DNA of 64,000 bases, from the NCBI GenBank assembly GCA_000733355.1, contig JNVV01000007.1, positions 618,624 through 682,623 on the forward strand. Direction: 5' to 3'. Source of the stretch: Falciphora oryzae (Eukaryota; Ascomycota; Sordariomycetes; Magnaporthales; Magnaporthaceae). The translations under genes were made by a program, and so were the position numbers. The notes beneath the pieces are model-generated. The model was given only the letters and a program-made list of their open reading frames with translations, did not search any database and was not told the DNA's origin. This document shows positions 33,001 through 45,934 of this stretch, piece after piece; the first letter of the stretch is position 1; each line of letters begins with the position of its first letter.

Positions 33001-33515
33001 AGTGGTGGAAAAATCTGGGCCCGTGGTGCCGTAGGGTCAAAATCGAGGCTCAGGCTACCGCCAGAGGGACAGGCAGCAGCGGTGGCAAAAATAAAGGGGC
33101 AAGCAAGTCAGGCGCCAGCTATCTCAACCTAGCCACCACTACTGATATTGTGCTCCCTCACCGGTCGGGTAGCAGCAGCGCCATCGAGAGCAGGAAACCT
33201 GCCGTGTCGGGCGGGCTGGGTCGATTTGCGCAGGCGGCACTGGTGTGGGAGGCGGCGGTCGAGCTGCTCGGGGCTCTGGCGCTGTATGTAAGGCTGGATG
33301 ACGACGTGTTTGACCAGGTCCTTGAGCTCCTGGGCGACGAGCTGGAGAAGAACGCCCAAGTTCGCGAAGCGCTCGAGGCCGTCAACGCAGACGCAGTATG
33401 GCTGGCGCTGTATGAGCGTGGGGCGGCAGGGCCAGACTTCGGCTTGCCAACCACGGACGGCGCCGCCTTTGCCCCGGTGGATCCAGGCCTGCAAGCCGTC
33501 GGGAGCAAAGCCTAG
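30040..33515 (+). CDS. TTI1: Tti1, HEAT-repeat subunit of the TTT (Tel2-Tti1-Tti2) complex
   Basis: Co-chaperone scaffold that, with Tel2, Tti2 and Hsp90, stabilises PIKK kinases such as TOR, Mec1/ATR and Tel1/ATM. Exons 30040..30099 and 30165..33515 give 1,136 aa; the join is NELFAK|LKPCCVEISKLVL. The intron has donor GTACCA, branch GCTAACAG and acceptor ACCAG. The protein is alpha-helical throughout with repeated HEAT-like pairs. Recognisable blocks are ALDPKIAEYVFFPLSYIFKE and ENCIRCLGMLVQHGW near the start and PFLDDVVASIFAALDNYHGYP in the middle. An acidic/basic linker (about residues 760-840, including RKRSRQ and REQKRRRKLEEENG) may hold a nuclear signal. LINSLWPVLITRLHDAEPYVV follows near the end. 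Length and order agree with fungal Tti1. Confidence 0.88.
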
Positions 33516-36500
33516 CATGGGGGCGAGTCTCGTACTCCCTCCCCTTGCGGGACACCGAAGCTAAAGCACCAACAAGAGACGGCGTCTGAGGGCTTGATTT
33601 TTGACAACTTGACAATACACCCCTCATCTATTGTGTTTGCCAGCCTCGCCTTGGCTGTCGGGCAAAGACACCTCGTACTCCTCTGCGGCCGCCCGCCAAG
33701 GCAGATTTGTTGCCTGCGCTGTCCCAGTTGCGCTCTGGTCGCGTAGTGGATGGAGAAACGAGAGAAACAAAAGTATGGGATGCACATGGTGCTTGGGTGA
33801 CTGGCAGCTGCAGTGTGGCGCCGTGCTACCTGGGAGATGCAAGGGGTCTGATTCGCAGTTCAACGCTGGCCGGGACGGTTTCCAGGGAGCTGATGGGTAC
33901 CCCACATCGTGAAAGACGAATATTTTTGTTGCCCGACGGCTAGCTTCGAGGCAAGATGTTGACTGCTTGTTCGGCAAGGCCGAGCTGATGGACGAGTTGA
34001 CCACCTCGGCTGTCCTTGGCAAGCGAATCGACAGTTTGTTTACCTTTTGACATTTGATTTCCCCTCCATTCGGGGGCAGCTGTGGAGACATGGGGTCCCG
34101 ATAAGCTCAGGGCTTGACGAGACATGGAGTTACTGTGGCAGATCCAGGGGTGGGTGATGGTCTCCGTCGTGGCCCCCATTTGGCCGGCCCCCACCCACCC
34201 GTATGTCAATATTTGGATGCAACCTTGACGTCCGTACAGGAAGCGAACCACCAGCCAGCCTTTCTTTGGTAGCTCGGCGCAGATTGACAGGGTTTGGACG
34301 GCGAATCACATCGCCCCGACGTCAACCAGAGGCAACCAGCCTAGAAGCATTGCCACGTTCGATATACATGGAACAATATTGTCCTCCGAGACGAAGAGCG
34401 AGTAGGAGGTTCTTCCAAGGGCGTCTATTGAAATAGCCGCGACGGATGATTGCTCCTGAAGGAGCGTCATGTCGGGAGATCCGAAGCAGGCAGACCAGAC
34501 AGGATATTGAGCACCTGACAGCCCGCTGAGGAAAACAAAATCCACGTCCAGAGCCGACCCGCAGCCGCGGTCCCCCAACTTCTCTGCAAGTGGGCCCGAA
34601 AGGGTGCCTTTTGCTGGCTTGGCTGGAGACCAACAGATTCGCAAGCGTGCTGCTAAGAACAGAGAAGCTTTCGCCGAGCCCGCCCAGAGATCTGGCAGGG
34701 ATAACAATATCAAATTGACGTCTTTCGACATGGGAACATGTGAAATTCAATGAGGGACCGGCGTCCTCGACTGAGGGCGACTTGCGACACCACCGCCGAG
34801 AAGACGCGATCGCCGGTCGCCACTGTACTAGAGAAGCCGCCAGCTGATGGCAAGCGAGCCTCCCCTTTACCCACGCTACGCTGCGCGATCTAGCCAATCT
34901 CGGTCGCCGGTGTCTGCACACTCCTAGCGTCGGGCATGCTGATTTCGGGACTGCTGACGACGGACACACCCCAAAGAGAGACTGGGGGGTTGCTCCAGAA
35001 TGGTGCGCTTCTAGAAGCGCTAGAAGAACCCCTCGCCAACCGAGAGAGGAAGGCCACTCGATCAGCTCCGGGGGTGGTGCGTTTGCGTTCATGTCGGACC
35101 TGCTCGTTCTGGCGAATGAGACGCGCCAGGCAGGTAAGTGGCATCAATCAATAGCGTGCATGGTCAGTCCTCGAGACGATGCTACCTGTTGACTCGTCCC
35201 AGACATCTAGGTACCCGGTTTGCCTCCCCTCGTGAGATAGGACAGGATCAATAATTGATCCATTGGTTCCGTCGCCGTTGCCTCGCCGCGGCGATGTCTC
35301 ACCTAGTTCCAGGGACACCGAAGCTCCCCAGAAGCGAGCGCCTTGCAGGCAGAATGGTCGGTACTAGCAAGGCAGGCTCCGGCTGGTTTGTCTAATCACA
35401 TCTGCCTTGGACGGGCCGGTACAAGTGTACAATTCGTGTTATTTTAGCCACCAACTGCAGGTGACCGGAATTCCCAGCCCGCCCGTCGGACACAGCACCT
35501 GCCTGCCTCCCTTTCTGGTCTGCAGCGCCGAGCCGTCGGCCGTCTGGCGAGGGGCTAGCTCGCTGGCCCTCCCGAGACTTTCCACCTTCCCCATTCGTCC
35601 AAGTTCCATCTTTACCCCATCAACGAGACTGCTTTGATGGATGGCGCCCCGAGTTGCGATCATCTCGCAACTTGCAGTCGTTGCTGGGCGCTCCCAGCCA
35701 GGTCTGGCCCGCACCTCCATACCACCTCAGATGTTCTAGACTTTTTGCTCCTGTCACATCTTGATCCATGCGCGTCTCCTACCCTACCTACATACCTCTG
35801 CATGCATCCCAAGTAACATGCGGCCCACAGGTTCATCGTACCTTTGAGGAAGCCCCTCCGTCGATAGCTCGAGTAGAGCTGTCAAGTAGACACGAGGGCA
35901 TGTTCTCTGAGCTCTAAGATATTCGCCCACATAGCGAGTCCTATACCTGTTTAGGTACCAGCTCACTCTGACCTATCGCTAAAAAGCGTGTCACATCCAT
36001 GGGAAATACCTCTGCTCTACTCCCATAGGTCTCTCTCATCCTCCTCCGCAGCTATGGCGTAACGAGGAGGCGTACGGGTACGCCCAAGAGTTCCACACCC
36101 TCCCAGGAGTCAGCATGTGGGCAGGGGTCCAAAGTATCCTGCAACCATACCTGCCCGACCTCTGAGAGGGAGGATGAGGAATATGCATATCTCACCCTTG
36201 CCTTGGGTGGGACCACCCCGTAGCCAACCGACCGCTGGCTCGCGACCCTTCCCCATGTTCCTGCTGCTCTTACTGCTGATGATTCCGCCATGGAGAGCGT
36301 GCGAGCGCATATGGGTATAGTTTGCTGCAGCCGCCCGTCCGCCTTTCCAAGAGCGGCTGTTCCGCGGCCCTATTAAAGAGTCTTGTCCTCCCCCGCCGTC
36401 TTCGTCGGTTCCCCAGTCCATCTTTTTCTTTCTCCCTGGGTTTACTCAGTACCCAGTCTCCAGGTGGAAGCTCGACTACCTGTACCGCGGGAGATTGGCC

Positions 36501-36585
36501 GAGGCCAGTTCCACGGGGAAAAATAAAAAAAAATAGAAGCAGTAACACCTACACCAAAGGGGCTTCTCTTCGCTGGGGGGCCAAG
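33516..36585. other. 3-kb region without recognised genes between TTI1 and the permease
   Basis: Many open frames on both strands but no domain, no consistent codon bias and no convincing start. No tRNA, repeat or mobile element was recognised. The last 250 bases, before 36586, are the permease leader, rich in C/T with CTTTTTCTTTCTCCC. Confidence 0.45.
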
Positions 36586-38552
36586 ATGAGTAGCAACGCT
36601 GACGTCGAAAAGCTGCCGGCGAAGCAGGTGGTGGTGGATGGTCAGCACCATGGGTCGTCGGCCTCACTCAACCACTCGAACGAGGAGGTCGGGATCGTCA
36701 ACAAGTCGGCGCCGCTGGTCCGCGACCTGCGCAACCGTCACATGCAGATGATCGCCATTGGTAGGTGGATAGAAAAGGGGTTTGTGTTTCTTGTCGAGAG
36801 ACTGACCGTGCTCTACTACCATTGCTACAGGCGGAGCTATCGGCGCAGGTCTCTTTGTTGGCTCGGGCAACGCCCTCCATACCGGCGGACCTGCATCGCT
36901 CGTTATATGCTATACTATTATCGGCATAATGCTCCTTTTCACTTGTCAGGCGCTCGCGGAAATGGCTGTTCTTTTTCCCGTTAACGGCGCCTTTTACACA
37001 TATGTCGTCCGCTTCGTCGACCCGTCGTGGTAAGAGAGCCAAGTCCAAATCTGTTCCTTGGCCCTCACCTGCGGGGGTGCATCAAAAGGGCCTGAGCTCA
37101 CCGTCTAACCAACCTGGATTCATTGCAGGGGCTTTGCTATGGGGTGGGACTATGCCATCAGCTGGCTCACAGTGCTTCCGTTCGAGCTCATCGCTGCGGC
37201 CATTACCATCAAGTACTGGCGTGAGGACCTCAACCCTTCGGTCTGGATCGCGCCTTTCCTGGTCATCCTCATCATAATCCAGATCTTTGGTGTCCGCGGC
37301 TACGGCGAGGTCGAGTTCGTGCTCAGCGTCATCAAAATCATAGCCTGTATCGGCTTCATCATCGTCGGCATCGTCATCAACACGGGCGGCACAGGCAGTC
37401 AGGGATACCTCGGCGCGCAGTACTGGCGGGACCCTGGCGCGTTCCAGAACGGCTTCAACGGCTTCGCTGGCGTTTTTGTCATTGCGGTAAGTCCAGTCGG
37501 CGCGAGTACGGGTGGCTCCTAGGGTCTCTCTGGGCCTTGGCTGGTACTAAACAAATGTGCGACTCCCCCAGGCTTTTGCATTTGGCGGCACCGAGCTCGT
37601 CGGCCTCGCGGCGGCCGAGTCCAGCGACCCGCGGCGCTCGATCCCGCTGGCGACCAAGCAGGTGTTTTGGCGCATCTTCTTCTTCTACGTCGTCAACCTC
37701 TTCATCGTCGGCCTCATCGTGCGGTCGGACGACAAGCGGCTCCTGGGGTCGTCCAGCGCCGATACCAAGGCGTCCCCGTTTGTGCTAGCGCTCGAGGACG
37801 CGGGGATCAAGGTGCTCCCGCACATCATGAACGGCGTTATCACGCTGGCCGTCATCTCGGTGGCCAACTCGTGCACGTTCGGGTCGACGCGCACCATGCA
37901 GGCGCTCGCGGAACGGGGGATGGCGCCCAAGGTGCTCGCGTACGTCGACAAGCGCGGCCGGCCGCTCGTGTGCGTCATCATCCAGCTCGCCTTTGGGCTC
38001 CTGGCCTTCATCGGCGAGTCGGCCGACTCGGGCAAGGTCTTCTCGTGGCTGCTGGCGCTGAGCGCGCTGTCCTTCTTCTTCGTCTGGGGCTCCATCTGCC
38101 TGGCGCACATCCGCTTCCGCGCCGCCTGGAAGCTGCAGGGCTACTCGCTCGACCTCATCCCGTACAAGCCCACGTTGGGTGTGTTTGGCAGCTGGGTCGG
38201 GCTCGGCCTCAACATCCTCTGCCTCATTGCCACCTTTTACAGCGCCCTCTATGTAAGGAAGCCGACCTGCTTTGTTGTAATGATGTTTGAAGTCGTCTGT
38301 AACTAACGTGACTTCTTCACGCAGCCCTCTCCCACTGCCACCCCCGAAGCCGAGTACTTCTTCCAGCAGTACCTCGCAGCCTTCGTCGTGGTCCCGCTGT
38401 ACCTGGGATGGAAGATCTACTCGAGGGACTGGAGACTGTATGTGCCGCTGAGGGATATCGACCTCAAGACGGGCGTGCGGATGCTCGATCTCGAAGCCGA
38501 GCCCGAGGAGAAGAGGAGCTGGGTGATGCGTGTGGTCAGGGGTCTCTTTTGA
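36586..38552 (+). CDS. Plasma-membrane amino-acid permease (YAT/APC family)
   Basis: Proton-coupled amino-acid transporter of the fungal YAT family (Gap1/PrnB/Inda1 relatives). Exons 36586..36760, 36831..37029, 37129..37486, 37572..38252 and 38326-phase-checked as 38325..38552 give 546 aa. Joins read MIAIG|GAIGAGLFVGSG, FVDPSW|GFAMGWDYAISW, VFVIA|AFAFGGTELVG and YSALY|PSPTATPE. Twelve hydrophobic helices are apparent. Family motifs include GAIGAGLFVGSG in helix 1, NGAFYTYVVRFVDPSWGFAMGW, FGGTELVGLAAAES in helix 6 and SLDLIPYKP near the C-terminal loop. Both termini are hydrophilic and cytosolic. The substrate cannot be fixed from sequence. Intron 4 has GTAAGG, branch CTAACG and acceptor CGCAG. 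Confidence 0.93.
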
Positions 38553-39658
38553 TCCACGCCAAGCGAGCAATATGTTTGCTCGTCTGTCAGAATGTTGGTT
38601 AGTGCCTAGGCAGCCAGCCCGCCTCGCGAGGCTTTATTTATGCGTGCCTCTTGGATACCACCTGTTTGTCCTCCCATTTGTTGTTTCTTGATCCGATTCT
38701 ATAATCACAATTCATGATGTGACGATTTAGATGCCCGGTAGTGGATTTTTTTTTTGGCGCAAGGCACAATTGAGAATGGTCATGGCATTTGATCCTGCAT
38801 GCGATTGACTCGAATTGAATTGATCAGGGAGAAAACATGAGTTGGTCGCAGTGGTGACCGCCTCAGCTGGGCGGCGGGGCTGTCGGGAACTCGGATCCAA
38901 AGTTGGAAGGCACGCTGAGGTGTCTGCCTGCCCGCTCCCTGCCCTTGAGCGCCCGCCAAGTGGTGGCCCCTGGGTGCCAGCTGGCAGCACCTTTACCCGC
39001 TTCCCTGTCAGAGGGCCGACACGACCCCTAAGACGTTGACTTGGCGGAGTTCGCAGTGACGACGCTGGGTGGGATTCGCTGCATGAAACTAGGCTTGCAA
39101 GAGCCTGACATCTCGCTGCCTCTGCCTGCACGGATTGATCGCGCTGTCTCCTCCGGCACTAGCCTACTCGTGAAGGTCGAGAGTATCATTTTTTTTTTTC
39201 CTTCCCCTGAGCAACGAGGGCATCGGCAATGTAATCAACATCCACCAGCCCTCTCCCCTCCCTCCGCTGTCATCCCTCCCTGCCGCCCGACCGCCCTTAT
39301 ACCTCAAAAACGGATCCCACGCCTTAGGGGCCGAGCCAGCCATCTCGACCGCCACCTATCTGCAATCTCGACTTGCTCTTCCGAACGTCGCCGCAACCTG
39401 CACCAGCCCGCAGCTGCATACATACATATCTACTACCACACCTAGACTAGGTTCCCGACCTGCCGACTTAAGGACCAGACGCCGACTGCGAGTCTGTCTG
39501 TCCCACTCTATTCGCCCTCCACCGCCACCGACTCGAGATCGGCCTGCAAGCCTCCCCCGCGCCCCTAGCCTCGCAATTCCCTACTGCGAAGCTCGCTCCA
39601 TACGGCAACAAACGGCCTGCCTACCTCCCTACGCTGTCCCCCCAGCCGGCCGCGGTAG
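38553..39658. other. Intergenic region between permease and kinase
   Basis: 3' flank of the permease followed by the kinase promoter and a C-rich leader (about 39,240-39,658). Short T-runs occur at 38,747 and 39,190. No gene seen. Confidence 0.5.
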
Positions 39659-42600
39659 ATGGCCTCGTCGTACGGCCACGGCCAGCCGGCCGCGTACGGC
39701 GCCCCGGGCCACTATGGCGGGCCCGGGGCGGCGCCGGCTGGCACCTTCACACCGGGCACCAAGATCCAGGTGGGCGGGCACCGGGTGGTGATCCAGAAGT
39801 ACCTCTCTGAGGGTGGGTTTGCGCACGTCTATCTCGTCAAGCTGCAGCAGGCCGTCAGCGGAACGGACCTGGCGGTGCTCAAGCGCGTGGCCGTGCCTGA
39901 CAAGGAGGCCCTGCGCGGCATGCGCACCGAGGTCGAGACCATGAAGCGCCTCAAGGGCCACCGCGCCATCGTCACCTACATGGACTCGCACGCCTCGGAG
40001 CTGCAAGGCGGCGGCTACGAGGTCTTCCTGCTCATGGAGTTCTGCGACGGCGGCGGCCTCATTGACTTTATGAACACACGCCTGCAGCACCGCCTGACCG
40101 AGCCCGAGATCCTGGGCATCTTCACCGACGTCGCCGAGGGCGTCGCCTGCATGCACTACCTCAAGCCCCCGCTGCTGCACCGGGACCTCAAGGTGGAGAA
40201 CGTCCTCATCACCACCTACAGCGGCGCCCGCAAGTTCAAGCTGTGTGACTTTGGTTCCGCCGCCCCGCCCCGAGCTGCGCCCACAACGGTGGTCGAGTGC
40301 CGCCTCATGGACGAGGACGTCCAGAAGCACACCACTCTGCAGTACCGCAGTCCCGAGATGATCGACGTATACCGCAAGCAGCCTATCGACGAGAAGTCCG
40401 ACATTTGGGCCCTCGGCGTCCTGCTCTACAAATTGTGCTACTACACCACCCCCTTTGAAGACCAGGGCCAGCTGGCCATCCTCAACGCCAGCTTCAAGTA
40501 CCCGGCCTACCCCGTCTTTTCCGACAGATTAAAAAGGCTCATTGGTAAGAGGGAGATAGCGAAACCCGCAACTGTGACTGACCGAGAGAGTAGCTGACAA
40601 GAAGGGCGGGGTGTGTTTTGCGTGGCTTACAGGTTCAATGCTAAAGGAGAGCCGGGATGCCCGTCCTAATATATATCAAGTCCTCCGTGAAGGATGTGCA
40701 ATGCAGGGTCGCGAGGTCCCTATCAAAGATGTGCGGCGCCACCCACCCAAAGAAGAATGGCCAGGAGACCGGGGAGCTGACCTAGATTGCCTGCCAGATT
40801 TACTCGGGGAAGCCACGACCAGAAGCCCACGCAGGCGCAAAATCCCCCGCCACTGTAGACAAACCTTTGCCTGCACCTGTGGTTGGAGCTTCCTTCGCTG
40901 CCGCGCCAAAACCGCAGCAGGCGATTCCCGACGTCGTTCCTATGAGGAGAGGCCGCCCCCAGCAGCCCACGGCAAGCCAGCCAGCAGCGCCCAAGCCCAG
41001 CCCTTCTCCGATGAGGGTCACGGACGACGACCCTTTCGCTGCCCTGGATGCCAAGTCTTCCTCATTACCGAAACCTGGCGCTTCCTTTGGGAAGTCTGCA
41101 GACGAGCTCTCATCTCGGTTTCCGACCTTGGACCAGTTCTCTCTCTTGCACGACCAGGGGACGACATTTAATTTTGACGAGCAGCTGAAATCTCCCGAGG
41201 CCACAAGGCCTAAAGATTTTGACCAGAGAGTCACGGACAGGCTAGCGGATGAGGTTTTTGCCGCGGGGTCGTCATCACCCCCAAAGCCGTCCTCGCACGT
41301 ACCTAACGTTGATCATAGCAAGCCGCCCATGGTGTCGCCCCCGGTGCAGTCGGCTTCGGCGCCTCCCAGGTCCACCGAAATTAGCCGTGCCTCAGCCATC
41401 ATTGCGCAGACCCCGGAGCTGCAAGCCCTAGCGTCACCGCCGCTCCAAGCGTACTCTCCTCCGAAACAAAAGCCCGTTATGGTCTCGACGGGAACTATGA
41501 CTGGGACCCCTCCCGGTGAGAAGTCGCAGTCTCAGGTTCCGAGCTATAGATACAACACCGGGGACATGCACCGCTCATCCAGCATGCCGAGGATGCAAGA
41601 GGCCAACGGCGTCCAGCAACCGCGGGCTGAAATTCCTCCAACCCAGGCGAGCACGACTCCGCGCGTGCCGTCGTTTCCTTCAACTACCACGCACGCGCGC
41701 CAGCAATCATCATCATCGAGGCCGTCGCTGGAGGGGGGCCGCCCCAGCGCGGAACTCCTAGATCCTGCGTACAGGAACGTTTCAGGAAACGCGCGACCAC
41801 GGCCAGTAAGCACTCATCTCGAGTCGAACCTGGATTATCTCCGTGAGAGGGAGCGGGAACGGGAGTGGGAGCAGCAGCGCACCATCACGTCTCCGAGGCT
41901 GATGGACCCCACTTCATCGCCTAGACTTGGCGCTACGGAGGAGCCGAATATCACATCGAATGTCGACTTCCTGCGGACAATGGAAGAAACTGAGAGCAAG
42001 AGGACAGCCAAGCACATGAAGAGATCTAGCCTGACGGCGCTGTCGGGGACCAAGAACATACTCGCGGGCAAATTCGGGGACGCGTTCAAGCGCTTCGAGA
42101 CCAACGCTAGCGGCCCGCCACCGGCGAGGACGCCATCGCCGCTGAAACAGATGGGGCGGCACGATCTCACGCCCATCGCGGGATCCGAGGCCACTGACGG
42201 GAGGTCCGACGACGGTGAGGTGCTCGAGGAGACGGACGATATGACGCCCGAGATGCGGCGTGAGATTGAGCGGCGCAGGCTGTCGATGGAGGAGAAGCGG
42301 GTGGCAGCGGCCGGTGCAGAGTACCGACAAAGGATTGCGCTGCGCGATCCGACGGGCAACTCGGCCACGTCACTCCCCAAAAGCATTGGGGGTGTGTCCC
42401 GCGCCACCTCAATCCAGAATAAGGTGCAGAGCCTGTTGGATGAAAGCACCAAATCGACGGCGCAGATTCCCCGCACCGCGCAAGGCTATGGTCACTTCAC
42501 CGAGTCACCCAGCGTTGCCTCGGACGAGAGTGGGCGTGTCGACAACATCGCAAGAAAGCCGCTCGCAAACATTCCGCGGCTAACAGGGCAGCAGCAGCAG

Positions 42601-43047
42601 CCAAGGTCAGGCGGGGCTGGCCTCGCCGCTAACTCGGAGCCGGGCTTTCAGGGGCGCCCAGGGCCGCCTCCTCCTGTCGGGAACAAACCCGACCATTCCG
42701 CGACATTGGCGCGACCGGTGCCCCTGATGCCCAGCACGAGTGGGCGACCGGCGGCACCTCCGAAGCCGGTGCACCTGAACAAGAACCATACAAGTGGCGG
42801 CCGGCCGGCGTCGCCGCCGAAGCCAGGTTACCTTAGCAGTAATATCAACAAGCCCCTGCCGCGCGGGCCGCCGGGGTCGCAGCTGGTGGCGCCTAACTTG
42901 CCGGGGCAGCCGGTGTTGGACATGACGGCACAGGAGAGAGACGACTACCTGAGTGACTTCCAGAAGCGGTTCCCCAGCCTGACGTCTATAGAGATGGTCG
43001 AGCGCGACATCAGGGCCGAGGCGTCGGATGGGCGATCAAGACGATAA
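39659..43047 (+). CDS. Actin-regulating Ser/Thr kinase of the Ark1/Prk1 (NAK) family
   Basis: Kinase family that phosphorylates endocytic coat and actin regulators such as Pan1 and Sla1, disassembling the actin patch. Exons 39659..40544, 40633..40730 and 40798..43047 give 1,077 aa. Joins read LKRLI|GSMLKESRDARPN and EVPIKD|IYSGKPRPEAHAG. The kinase domain covers about residues 45-325. It has the glycine loop LSEGGFAHVYLV, Lys in VLKRV, LHRDLKVENVL, DFGSA and TLQYRSPEM. The C-terminal 750 residues are Pro/Ser-rich and disordered, including DDPFAALD, a GSSSPPKPSS stretch, RREIERRRLSMEEKR and many PxxP motifs (RPAAPPKP, RPASPPKP) that could bind SH3 domains. The end, DYLSDFQKRFPSLTSIEMVE, looks ordered. 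Introns have GTAAGA/GTGCGG donors and GCTGAC branches. Confidence 0.92.
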
Positions 43048-43865
43048 AAGGAGAGAAGAGGCATAGAGAAGGTCATGATGGGAAGATATAAACTAGCCAA
43101 ATCCTGCTTGCTCCTTTGCCCTGTTTTCGTTTTCGTCGCCTGCTTGCCCGATTTTTTAGATACTGCCGCCACCGAGCTTTGGTGCAGCTGGGAAGAACAA
43201 AAAAAAAAATACATACAGGATGGAAATTTCTGGGCTGGACCGCGGGTTTATGCATTCCTATTCTTCTGCTTTCTTCCCCTTGGTTTGATTTCAAGACTTG
43301 GAAATGGCATCTTGTTTGGGAGAGCGCTTTGTTAGCTACACCACATAGATCAGTGTGACGCCAATGGAAACCCTGGGCACCTAAAAGGCTGCGGTAGCAC
43401 AGACTTGACAGACGGACGGATGCAGGCACGTGGAAGGTTGATGTTTCTGACGCGCGACACAGCATGGGAGTCGGCGATTCAGCGGGCTTGGATAGGGGCC
43501 CAGTGTGGCCCAACTCGGCGATCCAAGGCCCAGCTATATTCAGTGTTCCCCGCATTGCACGTCACTCTCGGGCTCTGTCGGGGCTGTGGTCTCAAAGTCT
43601 CTGGTCGCCGACGGGGTTTTGTGGTGTTCTTGCCCGAGAGAGCCGAAAGTGAAGAAGCAAATGGGCTCTTGGCTCAATCTATAAGAATGGAGGGTCTGGG
43701 ACACCCACTGGTGAATCCAACCGACTGAACCGTATGCACCATTGAAACATTCTTGAACGACAGGACAGACAAAAAGCCCAAGCAGCATCAAAGCAACCTG
43801 CCTGCCTGCCTGCCAAAGCCACCCGCACATACAATACCGGCTACTTGGCATATACATCACGCAAA
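43048..43865. other. Intergenic region between kinase and small Cys protein
   Basis: T-rich 3' flank of the kinase gene, a 10-base A-run near 43,200, then promoter of the small gene. No supported ORF. Confidence 0.5.
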
Positions 43866-44211
43866 ATGTGTTTCGGCGCGACCTGTGGCACCTGCTGTAG
43901 GTTTTATTTTTCTTCTTCATCATTTCGTCTTTTATCCGTGCTTTTTTTATCCTCGCCCCCACTAACGCGCGGGATTCACAGCCAAAAAGTCGTGGCGCGG
44001 GTGCGGCTCGCACATCCCCTCCGCCCTCGCCGGCGTCAAGGAGGAGGACTGGTGCACCTGCGAGCCGAAGGTGACGGTCAACGGCAAGGAGTACCCGCCC
44101 GCCGCCAAGGTCTCGATCCCCGGCGCCGCCTGGCTCGGGAGCCTGCTGGGCGGGGGCAGCAAGCCCGAGAGCGAGGCCAAGAAGGAGGAGGTCAAGAAGG
44201 GAGAGCTGTGA
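43866..44211 (+). CDS. Small conserved-looking cysteine protein, possible metal binder
   Basis: Exons 43866..43896 and 43982..44211 give 86 aa. The join produces MCFGATCGTCSKKSWRGCGS. The intron has donor GTAGGT, branch ACTAACG and acceptor TCACAG. Seven cysteines and one histidine are arranged as C-x4-C-x2-C, then GCGSH, then CTC (W-C-T-C-E-P-K-V). This is compatible with a small zinc-binding fold. A lysine/glutamate tail follows (EAKKEEVKKGEL). I recall short fungal proteins with the same GCGSHxP and WCTCEPKV blocks, but no assigned function. There is no signal peptide, so it is probably cytosolic or nuclear. The splice pattern and the two cysteine clusters brought together across the intron make it very likely real. 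Confidence 0.82.
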
Positions 44212-44632
44212 GGGGTTGGAAGCGATATGTAATGTATTTCTATACATAGGAACAAACGGAGTAGGAGTTCGCCAATATGATACCAAACTTCCTAGGTTGG
44301 CCGTGAGAGTGCCCGGCTCGTTGGAGGGGCTACCTACCCAATCACCTGGCCCCCATTGACAACCCCTCGTCCCCGGTATCGGGGTGATTGGAATGGTGAA
44401 CACCCGCCATCTCCACATTGATAACGTCCAACTTAGCTAACACCAACCCGACTAGCTTTCATCAAGAACGAGTACCCAGATGGTCCTGTGACTAACCCCT
44501 CCTACTAGATAGGTACATATAAACACCTTTATATAGTTGCCCATTTGACACACCTTTATCTTTGTCTCTCTGCGTGTCGAGCTTCTTGAACAAAATACCC
44601 TCCCGTATAGATCGTAGCCGACCCGACCTGTC
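44212..44632. other. Intergenic region before the P450
   Basis: 421 bp; TATATA-like ACCTTTATATAGTT near 44,525-44,540, about 100 bp before the P450 start, is a plausible core promoter. No gene seen. Confidence 0.4.
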
Positions 44633-45902
44633 ATGGGCCTCCTATCGCCCGCCCTCGCCGCCGCGGCGCTCGCGCTCGTGTGCGCCGCCTACGTCGCGCG
44701 CCAGCTGCTCTTTTCGGAGCTGCGGCGGGTCCCGGGCCCGTGGTACTCGCTCTTCACGGGCGCCGTCTTGAAATGGCACGAGCTCCGCGCCGGCCGGACG
44801 CGCTACATCCACCGCCTGCACCTCCGGCACGGCCCCGTCGTGCGCGTCGGCCCCAACGAGCTGGCCTTTGCGTCGGCCGACGCCGTGCGCGAGATCTACT
44901 GCTCCGGCGGCAGCGGCTACGACAAGACCGAGTTTTATGACCTTTTCACCGTGTACGGCAGGAGGACCATGTTCTCGACGCTGAACAAGGAGGATGTAAG
45001 ACTGGGCTGGACTCACTTGTATTTCGCTGAAGCAAAGTCCAGTGCGTAAGAACGTGGGCTTACAAGGGGCGCTCACTTCTACATAGCATGCCAGGAAGAA
45101 GAGGGCCTTGGCGGACAGGTATGCCAACAGCAACGTGATGCGCCAGCCCGCCCTCAGCGGCATCCAGGAGCGCGCCCGGAACTTCACAGAGCTGTGCCGC
45201 GCTTCTGTGGGTGGAAGTCTCGATCTTTATGTAAGTGTCGCCTCCATTCTGCTGGCAAGGAGTCCCGATCGCTGACGTGCGCAGATCGGTATGTCTGTCC
45301 ATCGGCTGTCTTCCTTGCCCAGCTGTCGCATCATAGCACAGGGGTCCAAGTTGGCGAGGTGCGTTGCAACTAGGCCCTGTAATCTAAGCCTCAACCAACA
45401 ACACAGCACTCCACTCGTACGCATTCGACTGCGTAACCCACCACCTTTTCCACCCCTTCGGCACGGGCTCGCTGGGCAGCAAGCAGGACGAGGAGGTGAT
45501 GCGCGAGGTGACGTTCGACGACAGCCTGCAGAACCGGCTCGTCAAGTATTACAGCCCGACCCTGCACGCCGTCGTGGGCGGGGCCGTGGCCCTCGTCGCC
45601 AAGCCGCGCGAGACGCCCCTGGCCGACCGGTTCGTGCTCGAGACGAGCGCCAGGGCCGAGGCGTCCGCCTTCACGCTGCTCAGCCGCATGCACGACAAGA
45701 AGGCGGGCGGGGACCTGGAGCAGATGGACATTGCGGCCGAGTGCTGCGACCACATGGTAGCCGGTATCGATACCACCGGGGACGCGCTGTGCTTCCTCAT
45801 GTACCAGCTCTCGCTGCCCTCGTCCCTCGGCTTCCAGCAGCGCCTGCAGGCCGAGCTCAGGGCGCACCCCGTCCCCCTCGACACTAGCGGCAGCGGGGAG
45901 GA

Positions 45903-45934
<32 letters not shown>

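Noticed and set aside
34890..36580. GATA-type sites (CGATAG, AGATAG) upstream of the permease as nitrogen control
   Set aside because: A few such hexamers are expected by chance in this length; no cluster was seen.
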